From: Gammaproteobacteria bacterium
GTDB taxonomy: Bacteria > Pseudomonadota > Gammaproteobacteria > Tenderiales > Tenderiaceae
Direction of reading: 5' to 3'
Assembly (NCBI GenBank): GCA_016200485.1
Contig: JACQEP010000025.1
Location: 1-64,000 of the forward strand
DNA length: 64,000 bases
Shown: positions 18,637 through 27,826 of the stretch, piece by piece
Numbering within the stretch: position 1 is the first letter of the stretch
Layout: each line of letters begins with the position of its first letter
Notes under the pieces: generated by a model
Told to the model about the DNA's origin: nothing
The model's input: only the letters and a program-made list of their open reading frames with translations
The model's database searches: none
Program-made: the position numbers and the translations under genes

Positions 18637-19849
18637 GGTATTCCAGCCCCATCGCCTGGCGCACTTCTTCCAACGTCTTACGTGCTTCGTCGCGCGCCGC
18701 CTCGCAGCCTTCATTGACTATGCGCCGCACCATCTGTGGATTGCGGATATATTCTTCGGCACGCTCCTGGATCGGCTTTTGCTCCAGCAACACGGAATCG
18801 ATCACCGGCTGCTTACACTCCAGACAACCGATCCCCGCCGAACGGCATCCCTGCTGCACCCACTGCTTCACCTCCTCAGAGGAATAGACCAGGTGCAATT
18901 GCCAGACCGGACACTTCGCCGGATCACCCGGGTCCGTGCGCCGCACGCGTGCCGGATCGGTCGGCATGGTGCGCATCTTCTTCTCCACCTCTGCCGGCAC
19001 TTCACGCAGGCTAATGGTGTTGCCATAGGACTTGGACATCTTCTGTCCGTCCAGGCCGGGCATTTTTGAAGCCGGTGTCAGCAACGGTTGCGGCTCGGGC
19101 AGGATGACTTTACCGCCCCCCTCAAGATAACCGAAAAGCCGCTCCCGGTCACTCAATGTGACGTTCTGCTGACCTTCGAGCAGCGCCCGCGCCGTGGCCA
19201 GCGCTTCATGATCACCTTGTTCCTGAAATTTAGTACGCAACTCTTTGTAAAGTTTTGCGTTCTTCTTCCCCATTTTGACAATAGCCGCTTCAGCCTTGGC
19301 TTCGAAATCCGGTTCGCGACCATAGAGATGGTTAAAACGCCGCGCCACTTCGCGCGTCAGCTCGATATGCGCCACCTGATCTTCACCTACCGGCACTAAG
19401 CCAGCGCGATAAATCAGGATGTCCGCACTCTGAAGCAGTGGATAGCCGAGAAAGCCATAGGTCGAGAGATCGCGATCTTTGAGCTTGTCCTGCTGATCTT
19501 TGTACGTCGGTACCCGTTCCAGCCAGCCCAGCGGCGTCATCATCGACAATAGCACGTGCAGTTCGGCGTGCTCCGGTACCTTGGACTGAATAAAGAGCTT
19601 GGCCGAACCGGGATTCACGCCCGCGGCCAGCCAGTCGATCACCAAGTCCCAGACGCTCTCAGCAATGATCGCGGGATGTTCATATTGCGTGGTCAGCGCG
19701 TGCCAGTCGGCAACAAAAAAGAAACACTCATATTCGTGCTGCAGCCGCACCCAGTTCTTGAGCACGCCATGATAATGGCCCAGATGCAATTTACCGGTGG
19801 GCCGCATCCCGGAGAGGACGCGCTGATGATGAATGGCTACTGTATTCAA
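18632..19849 (-). CDS. trpS: tryptophan--tRNA ligase
   Basis: A 405-residue class I aminoacyl-tRNA synthetase that charges tRNA-Trp. The HIGH-equivalent is GKLHLGHYHG and the KMSKS loop is GQKMSKSYGN. It is about 70 residues longer than the 334-residue E. coli form, with insertions around residues 170-235 and 300-350 (including CPVWQLHLVYSSEE); Pseudomonas also has a long TrpS. The stop codon lies inside a repeat palindrome. It is upstream of scpA with a 39-base gap. Confidence 0.95.
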   Translation of the reverse strand: MNTVAIHHQRVLSGMRPTGKLHLGHYHGVLKNWVRLQHEYECFFFVADWHALTTQYEHPAIIAESVWDLVIDWLAAGVNPGSAKLFIQSKVPEHAELHVLLSMMTPLGWLERVPTYKDQQDKLKDRDLSTYGFLGYPLLQSADILIYRAGLVPVGEDQVAHIELTREVARRFNHLYGREPDFEAKAEAAIVKMGKKNAKLYKELRTKFQEQGDHEALATARALLEGQQNVTLSDRERLFGYLEGGGKVILPEPQPLLTPASKMPGLDGQKMSKSYGNTISLREVPAEVEKKMRTMPTDPARVRRTDPGDPAKCPVWQLHLVYSSEEVKQWVQQGCRSAGIGCLECKQPVIDSVLLEQKPIQERAEEYIRNPQMVRRIVNEGCEAARDEARKTLEEVRQAMGLEYR

Positions 19850-19887
19850 AGAGTTAATATTCCAAGTTTATGTTAATTATTATGGCC

Positions 19888-20541
19888 TCAACCACCCACC
19901 AAACTGATGACCAGGTTGTTCATGATATCCATGAGCGGTTGCATAATCTTACCCAATAAACCCGCTGCCAGCAGACCCAAGATGATAAAGAAACCATAAG
20001 GTTCTATCTTGCTATATGGGATCGCATAGCGAACCGGCAACAGACTGGTCATGATCCGTCCGCCATCCAAAGGTGGCAATGGCAACAGATTTAACACCAT
20101 CAAGGCAATATTGATGGTAATCCCGATACTGCCCGTCAGTACCATCCACTCGCCGTACATGGGCTGGCTGGCAGCGACGCTGATACCGATCTTGGCGACC
20201 ACCGCCCAGAAAATGGCCATCGCCAGATTCGCCATCGGCCCCGCCAGGGCGACGAAGGCCATATCGCGTTTCGGATGCCGCAAATTACTAAAATTGACCG
20301 GCACCGGTTTGGCCCAACCGAACAAAAAACCACCCAGCGCCAACAACAATATCGGAACTAACACCGTCCCGATCGGGTCGATGTGTTTCAGTGGATTCAG
20401 CGACAAGCGCCCCATCATATAAGCGGTCGTATCGCCATAGTGGCGCGCCACCCAGCCATGCGCCACCTCATGGAGTGTGATGGCAAACAAGACCGGCAAC
20501 ACGCCGATGGCAATCTTCTGGATCAGACTCAACTCTATCAT
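19888..20541 (-). CDS. site-2 protease family membrane metalloprotease
   Basis: A 217-residue multi-pass membrane protein of peptidase family M50. The zinc motif HEVAH lies in ITLHEVAHGW (about residue 24) and the third ligand in NLLPLPPLDGGRIM. No PDZ domain is present, so it is the short type, not RseP. Substrate is unknown. It lies between trpS and the YciO-like gene, with a 38-base gap to trpS. Confidence 0.92.
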   Translation of the reverse strand: MIELSLIQKIAIGVLPVLFAITLHEVAHGWVARHYGDTTAYMMGRLSLNPLKHIDPIGTVLVPILLLALGGFLFGWAKPVPVNFSNLRHPKRDMAFVALAGPMANLAMAIFWAVVAKIGISVAASQPMYGEWMVLTGSIGITINIALMVLNLLPLPPLDGGRIMTSLLPVRYAIPYSKIEPYGFFIILGLLAAGLLGKIMQPLMDIMNNLVISLVGG

Positions 20542-20601
20542 CTGTGCAATAAGTTAATTATATTTAATAGGTTATCATTAATAGTTAATGTCGATTATAA
20601 A

Positions 20602-21189
20602 TCATGCCGCACTCGTGTCACCTACAACCAAATCAATCCGCTGCGGCGGATCGACACCGCAATAGCCACCGTCAATCACCAGCTCCAGGCGATTACCTAA
20701 GGTCGCCTCGATGTCGTAAGGATCGGTCAGCGGAATATCGTCCCCCGGCAACAGCAAGGTGGCACACACCAGCGGCTCGTCCAGCGCCTGCATCAAGGCC
20801 ATCGCGATTTCATTTTTCGGCAGGCGTAATCCTACCGTTTTTTGTTTCGATTGCCATAACCGGCGCGGCAATTCCCGGGCCGCAGGCAAAATAAATTCAT
20901 AGGGCCCCGGCACCTGACCGCGGATCTGGCGAAAGGCAACATTATCCACCCTGCCATAGCGCGACAGTTCCGCCAGATCACGGCACATCACACTCAGCGG
21001 AAAGCGCTCATCTGCCCCCAGAATCCGCCGCAGCCGCTCTTCACCGGCCTTGGCATTCAGGGCGCAGGCCAAGACATAACAAGCATCTGTCGGCATGGCG
21101 ATCACCCCACCCCGGCGCAAGATATCCGCCGCTTGCTTGATCAATCGCGACTGGGGATTGTCAGGGTGTATTTGCCAAAGCTGACTCAT
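20602..21189 (-). CDS. YciO/YrdC/Sua5 family protein
   Basis: A 195-residue protein of the L-threonylcarbamoyladenylate synthase fold. It contains AADILRRGGVIAMPTDACYVLAC and RFPLSVMCRDLAELSRYG. TsaC proper uses this fold for the tRNA t6A modification; this protein groups better with YciO by its neighbour, the PHP nuclease gene, and by length. ATG at 21189 (MSQLWQIHP) is chosen: a longer in-frame reading would run into a repeat element and lacks the family's start. Whether it acts in t6A synthesis is uncertain. Confidence 0.88.
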   Translation of the reverse strand: MSQLWQIHPDNPQSRLIKQAADILRRGGVIAMPTDACYVLACALNAKAGEERLRRILGADERFPLSVMCRDLAELSRYGRVDNVAFRQIRGQVPGPYEFILPAARELPRRLWQSKQKTVGLRLPKNEIAMALMQALDEPLVCATLLLPGDDIPLTDPYDIEATLGNRLELVIDGGYCGVDPPQRIDLVVGDTSAA

Positions 21190-21210
21190 AACCCTGAAAA
21201 CAACCTGTGA

Positions 21211-21375
21211 ACCACAGAGGCACGGAGAACACAGAGAAAATCCATAACGCAATGCGCGTGCAGGATCGGCCGTACCGCAATCGCGCCAAAGACAACTTTC
21301 CATTGTAAGCCAAGGGAAAGCGGCGCTGTTGAGATCGAAGTTTTATCTTCTCTGCGCACTCTGTGTCTCTGTGGT
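21211..21375. repeat. inverted-repeat element with ACCACAGAGG ends, copy A
   Basis: The left end begins ACCACAGAGGCACGGAG and the right end finishes CTGTGTCTCTGTGGT, imperfect inverted repeats of about 28 bases bounding 165 bp. It fills the gap between the YciO-like gene and the PHP gene. No coding capacity is seen. A close relative is at 60873-61066. Confidence 0.65.
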
Positions 21376-21389
21376 AAATAATTTAGGAA

Positions 21390-22250
21390 TTAAAGTGAAC
21401 CCCACGTGCTCCAGATCGGCATACACCCCTCCGGCAACACTGGCAACGCGGCCATCTTGAGCCAGGTCTGGCTCGGCCCGTGATAATCCGTGCCCCGCGA
21501 GGCATAAAGCTCATGGCGTTGGGCCAGCTCCGCCATATGACGGGTGTGAACACTGTCCTGGCTTCCCGAGACCACTTCAATCCCGATGCCGCCCACCGCT
21601 TTAAATTCTTCGATCAGGGTGCGAAGCTTGGTTGCCGTCATATTGTAACGCCCGGGATGAGCAATCACCGCCTGCCCACCGGCCGCCGTAATCCAGGACA
21701 CCGCCTGCGCCAGTGTCGCCCAATCGCTGCCGACATAGGCCGGCTTGCCCTGGCCGATGTAACGGTCAAAGGCGCCTTGCAGGGTTTTTACGAAACCCTG
21801 ATCGTGGAGAAAACGGGCAAAGTGGGTACGACTCAACACTCCACCGTTGGCAAGCGCCTGAGCTCCCGCCAAGGCTCCGGCAAAGCCCAGTTTTTCCAGG
21901 CGCCGCCCCATCTCTTCGGCCCGCTCCATTCGCATCTGACGCAATCCGGCCAGCCCACGCTTCAATTCCGGGTACTCCGGATCAAAGCCAAGCCCTACGA
22001 TGTGAACCAGATATTTCTGCCAATTAACCGAGATTTCCACGCCATTGATGAAACCGATACCGGCCGCTTCGGCCGCCAGCCGTGCCTCAGCCAGTCCGTC
22101 GGTGGCATCGTGATCGGTGAGCGCCAGCACCTCCACCCCCGAGGCGGCGGCATAGGCCACCAGGGCGGCGGGCGCCAATTCGCCATCAGAGGTGGTCGAA
22201 TGATTATGGAGGTCATAACGCGCCTTGCGGGTCTGCGAATCCGTCATCAC
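21390..22250 (-). CDS. PHP-domain nuclease, RNase AM / TrpH-like
   Basis: A 286-residue metal-dependent phosphoesterase. PHP motifs are clear: YDLHNHSTTSDG near residue 14, LALTDHDATDG near 58, VIAHPGRYN near 195 and a final SRGTDYHGPS. The E. coli homologue (YciV) is a 5'-3' exoribonuclease that trims rRNA 5' ends. It sits next to the YciO-like gene as in E. coli and is divergent from yciB, with 105 bases between starts. Confidence 0.9.
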   Translation of the reverse strand: MMTDSQTRKARYDLHNHSTTSDGELAPAALVAYAAASGVEVLALTDHDATDGLAEARLAAEAAGIGFINGVEISVNWQKYLVHIVGLGFDPEYPELKRGLAGLRQMRMERAEEMGRRLEKLGFAGALAGAQALANGGVLSRTHFARFLHDQGFVKTLQGAFDRYIGQGKPAYVGSDWATLAQAVSWITAAGGQAVIAHPGRYNMTATKLRTLIEEFKAVGGIGIEVVSGSQDSVHTRHMAELAQRHELYASRGTDYHGPSQTWLKMAALPVLPEGCMPIWSTWGSL

Positions 22251-22355
22251 CGTGAAAAACCACCCTCAAGAACAAGACGCGCTATGATAAGATGTTTGAC
22301 TGATTAAAGCCATTAAACGCCCAATATCAAACCACAGTAAGGAAGAGAATTTTTA

Positions 22356-22910
22356 ATGAAGTTTCTATTCGATTTTTTCCCGATATTACTCTTTTTCGTC
22401 GCCTACAAGGTCTCCGGTATTTTCGTCGCCACCGCAGTGGCGATCGTCGCCTCGTTCGCGCAACTGGCGTGGTATTGGCTACAACACCGGCGCTTTGAAA
22501 CCATGCATCTGGTCAGTTTCGGACTGATCGCTGTGTTTGGTGGCGCAACACTGGTGCTGCAAGATGAAACCTTCATCAAATGGAAGCCCACCGTCTTGTT
22601 CTGGCTGTTCGCCGTGGTCTATCTTGGCAGCCAATACATCGGCAAAAAGACGATCATTCAACGTATGCTCGAAGCCAACATGTCACTACCCTCGCCAATT
22701 TGGAAACGACTCAATCTGGCATGGACCGCATTTTTCGTTGCCCTCGGTTTCATCAATCTTTATGTCGCCTACAATTTCAGCACCGACACCTGGGTCAACT
22801 TCAAAATGTTCGGCTCGACGTTATTGATCCTGGCATTTATTTTCGGCCAAGCAATGTACATCGGTCGTTACGCCAAAGATCCGGTTGCCGACAATCAGGA
22901 GAATTCCTGA
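22356..22910 (+). CDS. yciB: septation protein A homologue, inner-membrane protein YciB
   Basis: A 184-residue inner-membrane protein with about five segments, starting [19 protein letters not shown], the family's hallmark. YciB takes part in cell-envelope synthesis and division in E. coli. GGAAGAGAA upstream of the ATG serves as ribosome-binding site. It is the first gene of a rightward operon: yciB overlaps yciI by one base (TGATG), yciI overlaps bolA by one, and ppiC follows. Confidence 0.94.
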   Translation: MKFLFDFFPILLFFVAYKVSGIFVATAVAIVASFAQLAWYWLQHRRFETMHLVSFGLIAVFGGATLVLQDETFIKWKPTVLFWLFAVVYLGSQYIGKKTIIQRMLEANMSLPSPIWKRLNLAWTAFFVALGFINLYVAYNFSTDTWVNFKMFGSTLLILAFIFGQAMYIGRYAKDPVADNQENS

Positions 22911-23209
22911 TGCTCTACGCCATCATTGGTGAAGATGTTCCTGGCAGTCTGGATAAACGCCTGAGCGCAAGACCTGCGCACATCGCACGCCTGCAACGAT
23001 TGAAAGATGAGGGCCGCCTGCTCCTGTCCGGGCCATTCCCGGCCATCGACAACAACGATCCCGGTCCGGCTGGGTTTCTTGGCAGCCTGATCGTAGCCGA
23101 ATTCGATTCACTCACCGCAGCCGAAACATGGGCCGCCGCTGACCCCTATATCGAAGCCGGGGTTTACGCCCACGTCAGCGTCAAGCCCTTCAAGAAGGTG
23201 TTACCCTGA
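22910..23209 (+). CDS. yciI: YciI family protein
   Basis: A 99-residue protein of the YciI-like, ferredoxin-fold family, with [27 protein letters not shown] and the conserved [13 protein letters not shown]; the His in ARPAHIARL and the Asp in [11 protein letters not shown] are the residues proposed as active-site in the family. Length fits. Start and stop overlap yciB and bolA by one base each, so translation is coupled. Reaction unknown. Confidence 0.92.
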   Translation: MLYAIIGEDVPGSLDKRLSARPAHIARLQRLKDEGRLLLSGPFPAIDNNDPGPAGFLGSLIVAEFDSLTAAETWAAADPYIEAGVYAHVSVKPFKKVLP

Positions 23210-23487
23210 TGACCACTGATCGCGTTGCCATGATCCGCAGCCGGCTGGAGCAGGCACTTGCGCCTACGCAGCTGCAAATCGTCGATGACAGCGCCAAACA
23301 TGCTGGCCACACCAGTGCTGGCGGCGCCGGTCACTTCAATATACTCATTATTACCCCCGCCTTTTCCGGAAAGGGCTTGTTAGAACGGCATCGAATGGTC
23401 TACGCTGCCGTTGCGGATATCATGCCTCATCATATCCACGCCCTCAGCATCAACGCTAAAACACCGGAAGAGATCAACACATTCTAA
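23209..23487 (+). CDS. BolA family protein
   Basis: A 92-residue BolA-type protein. The signature HAGHTSAGGAGHFNILIITPAFSGKGLLERHRMVYAAV is clear and includes the His residues that help hold a 2Fe-2S cluster with monothiol glutaredoxins. The position in a yciB-yciI-bolA-parvulin operon is common in Pseudomonas-like genomes. It could act in Fe-S trafficking or as a regulator; the sequence does not decide. Confidence 0.93.
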   Translation: MTTDRVAMIRSRLEQALAPTQLQIVDDSAKHAGHTSAGGAGHFNILIITPAFSGKGLLERHRMVYAAVADIMPHHIHALSINAKTPEEINTF

Positions 23488-23505
23488 CTATTAAAGGACT
23501 ATCCC

Positions 23506-24339
23506 ATGTTTAAACGCTCAACCCTCGTTGCCTTAGTTTCCGCCGTCATTGCCGGCGCCTCATTAACCTCCCATGCTGCCACCGACCCTGTGGTTGCCGT
23601 CGTGAATGGACAAAATGTGACGCAATCACAATACATCACATACGTCCGTAGCGAGACCCCAAACAGCAATCTTAATCTCAACGATCCTGCGGTCCAAAAT
23701 CAGTTGTTTGATACCTTCCTCAAGCGTGAAATTCTATTCCAGGAAGCGCAAGCCAAAAAGGTTGATCAAGATCCAGGCGTGATCGCCGTCCTTGAAGAAC
23801 AACGCCGTGCTGTCATTACCAAAGCACTGGTGGGGCAGCTGCTACAAGCCAACCCGATCAAAGAAGAGCAGGTTAAGGCCTTTTACGATAAAGAAGTTGC
23901 TGGCAAAAGCACCCAGGAATACAAGGTACGCCACATCCATGTCGAGTCTGAAGATGCGGCCAAAACCACCATTGCCCGCCTCAACAAAGGCGAGGCATTT
24001 TCCAAGCTGGCCAAGGAAGTTTCTAAAGACGCCTCTGCGACCAATGGCGGCGAATTGGGATGGCTGCAACCCGAGGCATTGCCGGCACCGGTTGCAACCG
24101 CCATCAAAAACACGCCTGCCAAACAGTACACCCGCACTGCCATTAAAACCGATAATGGCTGGCATATCATGATGGTCGACGAAACCCGGCCGCTGACTCC
24201 GCCGCCCTTCGACTCCATCCACGACCGGATTGCGGGCATGCTGCAAGGCCAACTCATTGATAACTACGTTAACAGCCTGTCCCAGAAAGCCAAGGTTGAA
24301 ATCAAGCTGCCGACCAAAGACGCAGCCAAACCTAACTAA
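23506..24339 (+). CDS. periplasmic parvulin-type peptidyl-prolyl isomerase
   Basis: A 277-residue secreted foldase. A signal peptide (about residues 1-24, cleavage after SHA) precedes a SurA-like N-terminal helical region and a parvulin domain at about 130-230 (YKVRHIHVE, GGELGWLQPEALP, GWHIMMVDETRP). Length and single rotamase domain resemble PpiC/PrsA-like proteins rather than SurA, which has two. AAAGGA is the ribosome-binding site. It is followed by a rho-independent terminator. Confidence 0.92.
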   Translation: MFKRSTLVALVSAVIAGASLTSHAATDPVVAVVNGQNVTQSQYITYVRSETPNSNLNLNDPAVQNQLFDTFLKREILFQEAQAKKVDQDPGVIAVLEEQRRAVITKALVGQLLQANPIKEEQVKAFYDKEVAGKSTQEYKVRHIHVESEDAAKTTIARLNKGEAFSKLAKEVSKDASATNGGELGWLQPEALPAPVATAIKNTPAKQYTRTAIKTDNGWHIMMVDETRPLTPPPFDSIHDRIAGMLQGQLIDNYVNSLSQKAKVEIKLPTKDAAKPN

Positions 24340-24364
24340 TTTCTTTTTAGACCCGAGATCTACG

Positions 24365-24394
24365 CCCCGGAACATAAATTCCGGGGTGATTTTT
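24365..24394 (+). terminator. rho-independent terminator after the parvulin gene
   Basis: CCCCGGAA and TTCCGGGG flank CATAAA, followed by TGATTTTTG. It lies between the converging parvulin and FTR1 genes. Confidence 0.8.
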
Positions 24395-24395
24395 G

Positions 24396-26324
24396 TTAAT
24401 TGATTTGCTGTCGCTGATCTCGATATCGCGAAAACAACATCCACCCCACCGCCAACACCACCAACACTAATTGCAGTCCCACGCCCTGAATGGTGGGATA
24501 CACGCCCAGGAATTCCACTTGCGGGACATTCAAGGGATTGACCGCCAACTTACCGGCTGCCTGCAATACCGCAACTCCCTTGCCCGCGAATACTACCGCC
24601 AACACAAACAACAGGGCTGCGTTAACGCGGAAAAACAAGGCCAATGGCAAACGCACGCTATAGCGGAACAACAGCCAAGCCACCAGGACCAATAACGCTG
24701 CCGCAATGGCAAAACCGGCAAGCACATAACCGCGCCCGCCTTCATCCACTTGCCACCACAGCGTTTCATAAAACAGCACCGTCTCGAATACTTCACGATA
24801 CACGGCGATAAACGACACCAACACCAAACTCCACATCGTGCCTTTATCCAACACCGTGCTCACTTGGTCATGGATAAAACCCTTCCAGCGTTTGGCGTGC
24901 GAATAGTTATGCAACCAGAAGCCCACATAGATCAGCATCGCAGCCCCCACCAGGGCCATGACACCCTCGGTCAATTCACGACTCGCACCGCTGAATGACA
25001 CCAGATATTTCGCGACCGCCCATGTCACGCCACCCAACACCAGTGCCACAATCCAGCCGATATGAATGTAACGTACCGCATTCTGACGCCCAACCTTGTT
25101 CAAAAACGCCACAATCGCGGCCAATACCAGGATCGCCTCCACGCCTTCGCGCAGCAAAATGACCATGGCGCTACCCATGGCCGCTGCCGGTGAAAACTCC
25201 TTGTTGCTCACTTTGGCATCGGCTTCGGTCAAGAGATGATTGATGTCCGATAATTGCACTGTAATCTCATTAACAGAGACTCGATCACGAATCGATTGCC
25301 GGAAGGCCGCCATCTTTTGTTCAATGGTTGCCTTTAACTCCGGAGCACCAACACGCAAACCCGGTTCTGCCAATTCAAAACCTTCAAGATAAGCACTGAC
25401 GGCCAGGTTATAGGCCACATCAGGCCGTCCGGCACGATACTCTTCCAGGCTCTTGGCCAAGTGATCTCTGGCGATATCCAGTGGCGCTGAACTCTTTGCC
25501 TGGGACTGTGGCAACACTTCGGGATGTTGCCGCAAATATGCCAATACCGACGCGCCATCACCACCAAATCGCCGATCGATCGCTTCAGGCGTTGTCTGTG
25601 TCAAATCTGCGAGCGAAGCAATCATCTCGCGACCTTTCCCGCTCTGCCACAACTGTTCTCCGCGAAAACGGTCATCCGGAGCAGCAAGGAAATTACTGAC
25701 ATAAAATGCAAGCGCCCAGCGTTCCTCCTCACTCAGCTCAGTAAACGGGCGCATTTTGGTTCCGGTCACACCCAACGAAATGGTGCTGTAGAGACTATAA
25801 ATATTGCGTTGTTCTTGCCGTTCCCGCTTGTGGAAATTGATGGGCGGCGGACTCAACCCGGCACCCGCCGGGCCATCCCCAAAACCTTCAGCCCCATGAC
25901 AGCCTTTGCAATTACGCTGATAAAGCGCTTCACCCACCCTCAGTGACGGCGCCTTTGTCGGAACAATGACCACCTGATACGCAGTCACAAACGCTGACGC
26001 GAGTTGCGCACACAATTGTTTTACCTCTTCGCCTGGACGCTTGGCTTCGATAGCCGCCACCAGTTGCTCGGCACGTTGCTGTAGCATTGGCTTTTCATTT
26101 ACTTCAGGCGATTCAGCAATCAGTTTACGGACTTGAAGCACGAATTCATGTTGCTCCGAATATTCGTCTTGATTAAGCACAGCGCCATTTTGGACAACAC
26201 CAGGGTAATCCACCGCGACGTAATCCAGCGCGTGTAAAACAGTCTGAGCGGAATCTGCCGCCCAGACATTTGGCGCCCCCACCAATAACCAAACCAGAGC
26301 CCAGATAAACTTTCTCGCAAACAT
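24396..26324 (-). CDS. cytochrome c-FTR1 iron permease fusion
   Basis: A 642-residue fusion protein. A signal peptide (about 1-22) and an alpha-helical periplasmic region lead to a class I cytochrome c domain: haem motif CKGCH at 139-143 and probable axial Met191 in GTKMRPF. A second helical segment follows, then a seven-segment FTR1 permease with REGVE at 392-396 and REVFE at 510-514, the two Arg-Glu motifs that move iron in FTR1/EfeU. The layout suggests that ferrous iron is oxidised at the cytochrome and passed to the permease. It stands alone, with no EfeO or EfeB next to it. A -10-like region upstream and a Fur box were not recognised. Confidence 0.9.
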   Translation of the reverse strand: MFARKFIWALVWLLVGAPNVWAADSAQTVLHALDYVAVDYPGVVQNGAVLNQDEYSEQHEFVLQVRKLIAESPEVNEKPMLQQRAEQLVAAIEAKRPGEEVKQLCAQLASAFVTAYQVVIVPTKAPSLRVGEALYQRNCKGCHGAEGFGDGPAGAGLSPPPINFHKRERQEQRNIYSLYSTISLGVTGTKMRPFTELSEEERWALAFYVSNFLAAPDDRFRGEQLWQSGKGREMIASLADLTQTTPEAIDRRFGGDGASVLAYLRQHPEVLPQSQAKSSAPLDIARDHLAKSLEEYRAGRPDVAYNLAVSAYLEGFELAEPGLRVGAPELKATIEQKMAAFRQSIRDRVSVNEITVQLSDINHLLTEADAKVSNKEFSPAAAMGSAMVILLREGVEAILVLAAIVAFLNKVGRQNAVRYIHIGWIVALVLGGVTWAVAKYLVSFSGASRELTEGVMALVGAAMLIYVGFWLHNYSHAKRWKGFIHDQVSTVLDKGTMWSLVLVSFIAVYREVFETVLFYETLWWQVDEGGRGYVLAGFAIAAALLVLVAWLLFRYSVRLPLALFFRVNAALLFVLAVVFAGKGVAVLQAAGKLAVNPLNVPQVEFLGVYPTIQGVGLQLVLVVLAVGWMLFSRYRDQRQQIN

Positions 26325-26418
26325 GACTGATCATCCAATGCAAATACGAATCGTTCTCAGTAAGATTTTAAAGCGGATATCGGGGTTTTGCAAGCCCTAT
26401 TTCACTTATTTTGACGCG

Positions 26419-26940
26419 TTATTTTGAAGTGGCCGCCAGCTCTTCAACAAAGCCGAACTGGGTAAAATCCCGCAGGCGGCGGGGATAGAGAATGCCATCC
26501 AGATGGTCGACCTCATGCTGGACGACACGGGCATGGAACCCCTCTGCCAGACGCTCGAATTTTTCACCTTTTTGATCATAGCCCCGATAACGAATCCGGG
26601 TATATCGAGGCACCCGGCCGCGCAGCCCCGGCACACTGAGGCAGCCCTCCCAATCCTCGTTGAGCTCATCATCGAGATATTCAAGCTCCGGGTTAATCAG
26701 CACCGTCATCGGCACCGGCTCCTCGTTTGGATAGCGAGGATTCTTTTCGACGCCAAAGATCACCACCCGCAGACTTTCGCCGATTTGCGGTGCGGCCAAC
26801 CCTGCCCCATTGCGATCGGCCATGGTATCGAACATATCCTGGATCAACGTATCCAGGGCCGGTGTGTTAAAATTCGCCACAGGTTTGGCGACCTGCAACA
26901 ACAATGGATGCCCCATACGTAACACTTGCCGTACTGCCAT
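26419..26940 (-). CDS. def: peptide deformylase
   Basis: A 173-residue metalloenzyme that removes the formyl group from nascent proteins. All three motifs are present: [16 protein letters not shown] and [12 protein letters not shown] at 26940 ([10 protein letters not shown]) is chosen because GGAGG lies seven bases upstream; an in-frame reading continues back into a repeat palindrome. No fmt gene is adjacent, so this may be the second, stand-alone deformylase of the genome. Confidence 0.94.
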   Translation of the reverse strand: MAVRQVLRMGHPLLLQVAKPVANFNTPALDTLIQDMFDTMADRNGAGLAAPQIGESLRVVIFGVEKNPRYPNEEPVPMTVLINPELEYLDDELNEDWEGCLSVPGLRGRVPRYTRIRYRGYDQKGEKFERLAEGFHARVVQHEVDHLDGILYPRRLRDFTQFGFVEELAATSK

Positions 26941-27000
26941 CTTTACCTCCGAGATATGGCCGATGAAAGATATTTTAACCGGCCAATGAAATTTCACACC

Positions 27001-27037
27001 CCCTCTCCCGCACGCGGGAGAGGGCTGGGGAGAGGGC
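27001..27037. repeat. CCCTCTCCC-type palindrome, copy 3
   Basis: CCCTCTCCCG and CGGGAGAGGG flank CACG, with the extension CTGGGGAGAGGG. It lies between the divergent def and csiV genes. Confidence 0.7.
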
Positions 27038-27115
27038 CACGACTTCAAGTCTGACTGGAATGATTATAACGTGTGGACGCGATATTTGACTTTAGCAGCA
27101 AGCACAGGAGCACCC

Positions 27116-27739
27116 TTGAATAACATCATTCGTTTGTTTGTCCTTTTGTTCGGCATCAGCCTGATAGGGGCCGCTCATGCCCAAGATAATAGCGATGACT
27201 GGTACGACGTGGAAGTCATTGTTTTCGAGCGCCTCAATCCGCAAGACTATGCCCCGGAAAAATGGCCCCAGGGACCTGGATTCCCCGATTTGAATGGTGC
27301 AGATGAAATTACCGCCGCAGAAACCAGTCCACATCGCCTGTTGCCGCGAGAACGCTACCGCCTCAATAATGAATACGACAAAATCGCCAAGAGCAAAAAC
27401 ATACGCCCGTTAATTCATATTGCCTGGCGCCAACTCGTCCCCAACCGTGAGCGCGGCGACCGTGTTCATCTGCATAGCTTTAGCGGCTCCGGCAAAACGA
27501 CCAGCAATCGTCAGGCAACCCCGCTTGATGGCGTGATCAGCATTGGCAAAGGCCGCTATTTACATATCGATTCAGATCTTGTGCTGCACAGAAACAATTC
27601 AGGCAGCACGGGCACACCCGAGTTTATCCGCATGAAAGGCGATCTGCGCATGCGCAGCAATGAACTGCACTACCTCGATCATCCGATGGGGGGAATGTTG
27701 ATTCAGTTTACGCCGGTGAAGGCGAAAGCGGGGACTTAA
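27116..27739 (+). CDS. csiV: CsiV family periplasmic protein
   Basis: A 207-residue exported protein of the CsiV family (cell shape integrity, first described in Vibrio as a partner of a penicillin-binding protein regulator). A signal peptide NNIIRLFVLLFGISLIGAAHA ends before QDNSDDWYDVEVIVFERL, the family's conserved start. The TTG at 27116 is preferred: AGGAG lies five bases upstream and it begins exactly at the signal peptide. A GTG at 27071 is possible but would add 15 non-signal residues. The gene ends just before the large hairpin that bounds the CRISPR array. Confidence 0.82.
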   Translation: MNNIIRLFVLLFGISLIGAAHAQDNSDDWYDVEVIVFERLNPQDYAPEKWPQGPGFPDLNGADEITAAETSPHRLLPRERYRLNNEYDKIAKSKNIRPLIHIAWRQLVPNRERGDRVHLHSFSGSGKTTSNRQATPLDGVISIGKGRYLHIDSDLVLHRNNSGSTGTPEFIRMKGDLRMRSNELHYLDHPMGGMLIQFTPVKAKAGT

Positions 27740-27756
27740 TCGTCTAATATAATCCT

Positions 27757-27808
27757 GAAAACCTGCAATAAAATGGCCGCTAATGCGGCCATTTTATTGC
27801 AGGTTTTC
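27757..27808. terminator. 24-bp perfect hairpin between csiV and the CRISPR array
   Basis: The left arm 27757-27780 and the right arm 27785-27808 are exact reverse complements, with loop TAAT. The core is GGCCGC-TAAT-GCGGCC with A/T-rich outer parts, so the stem has U-tracts in both directions and should act as a two-way terminator. It would stop csiV transcripts 19 bases before the first CRISPR repeat. Confidence 0.8.
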
Positions 27809-27826
27809 GTACAATCACTTTCTCGT

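Noticed and set aside
21480-22307. A 275-codon open frame antisense to the PHP nuclease gene
   Set aside because: The opposite strand encodes a clear family protein with all motifs; this frame is a shadow.
27740-27826. The csiV-array gap as the CRISPR leader
   Set aside because: It is mostly a terminator hairpin and lies next to the degenerate repeat; in type II-C the insertion end should be the other one.
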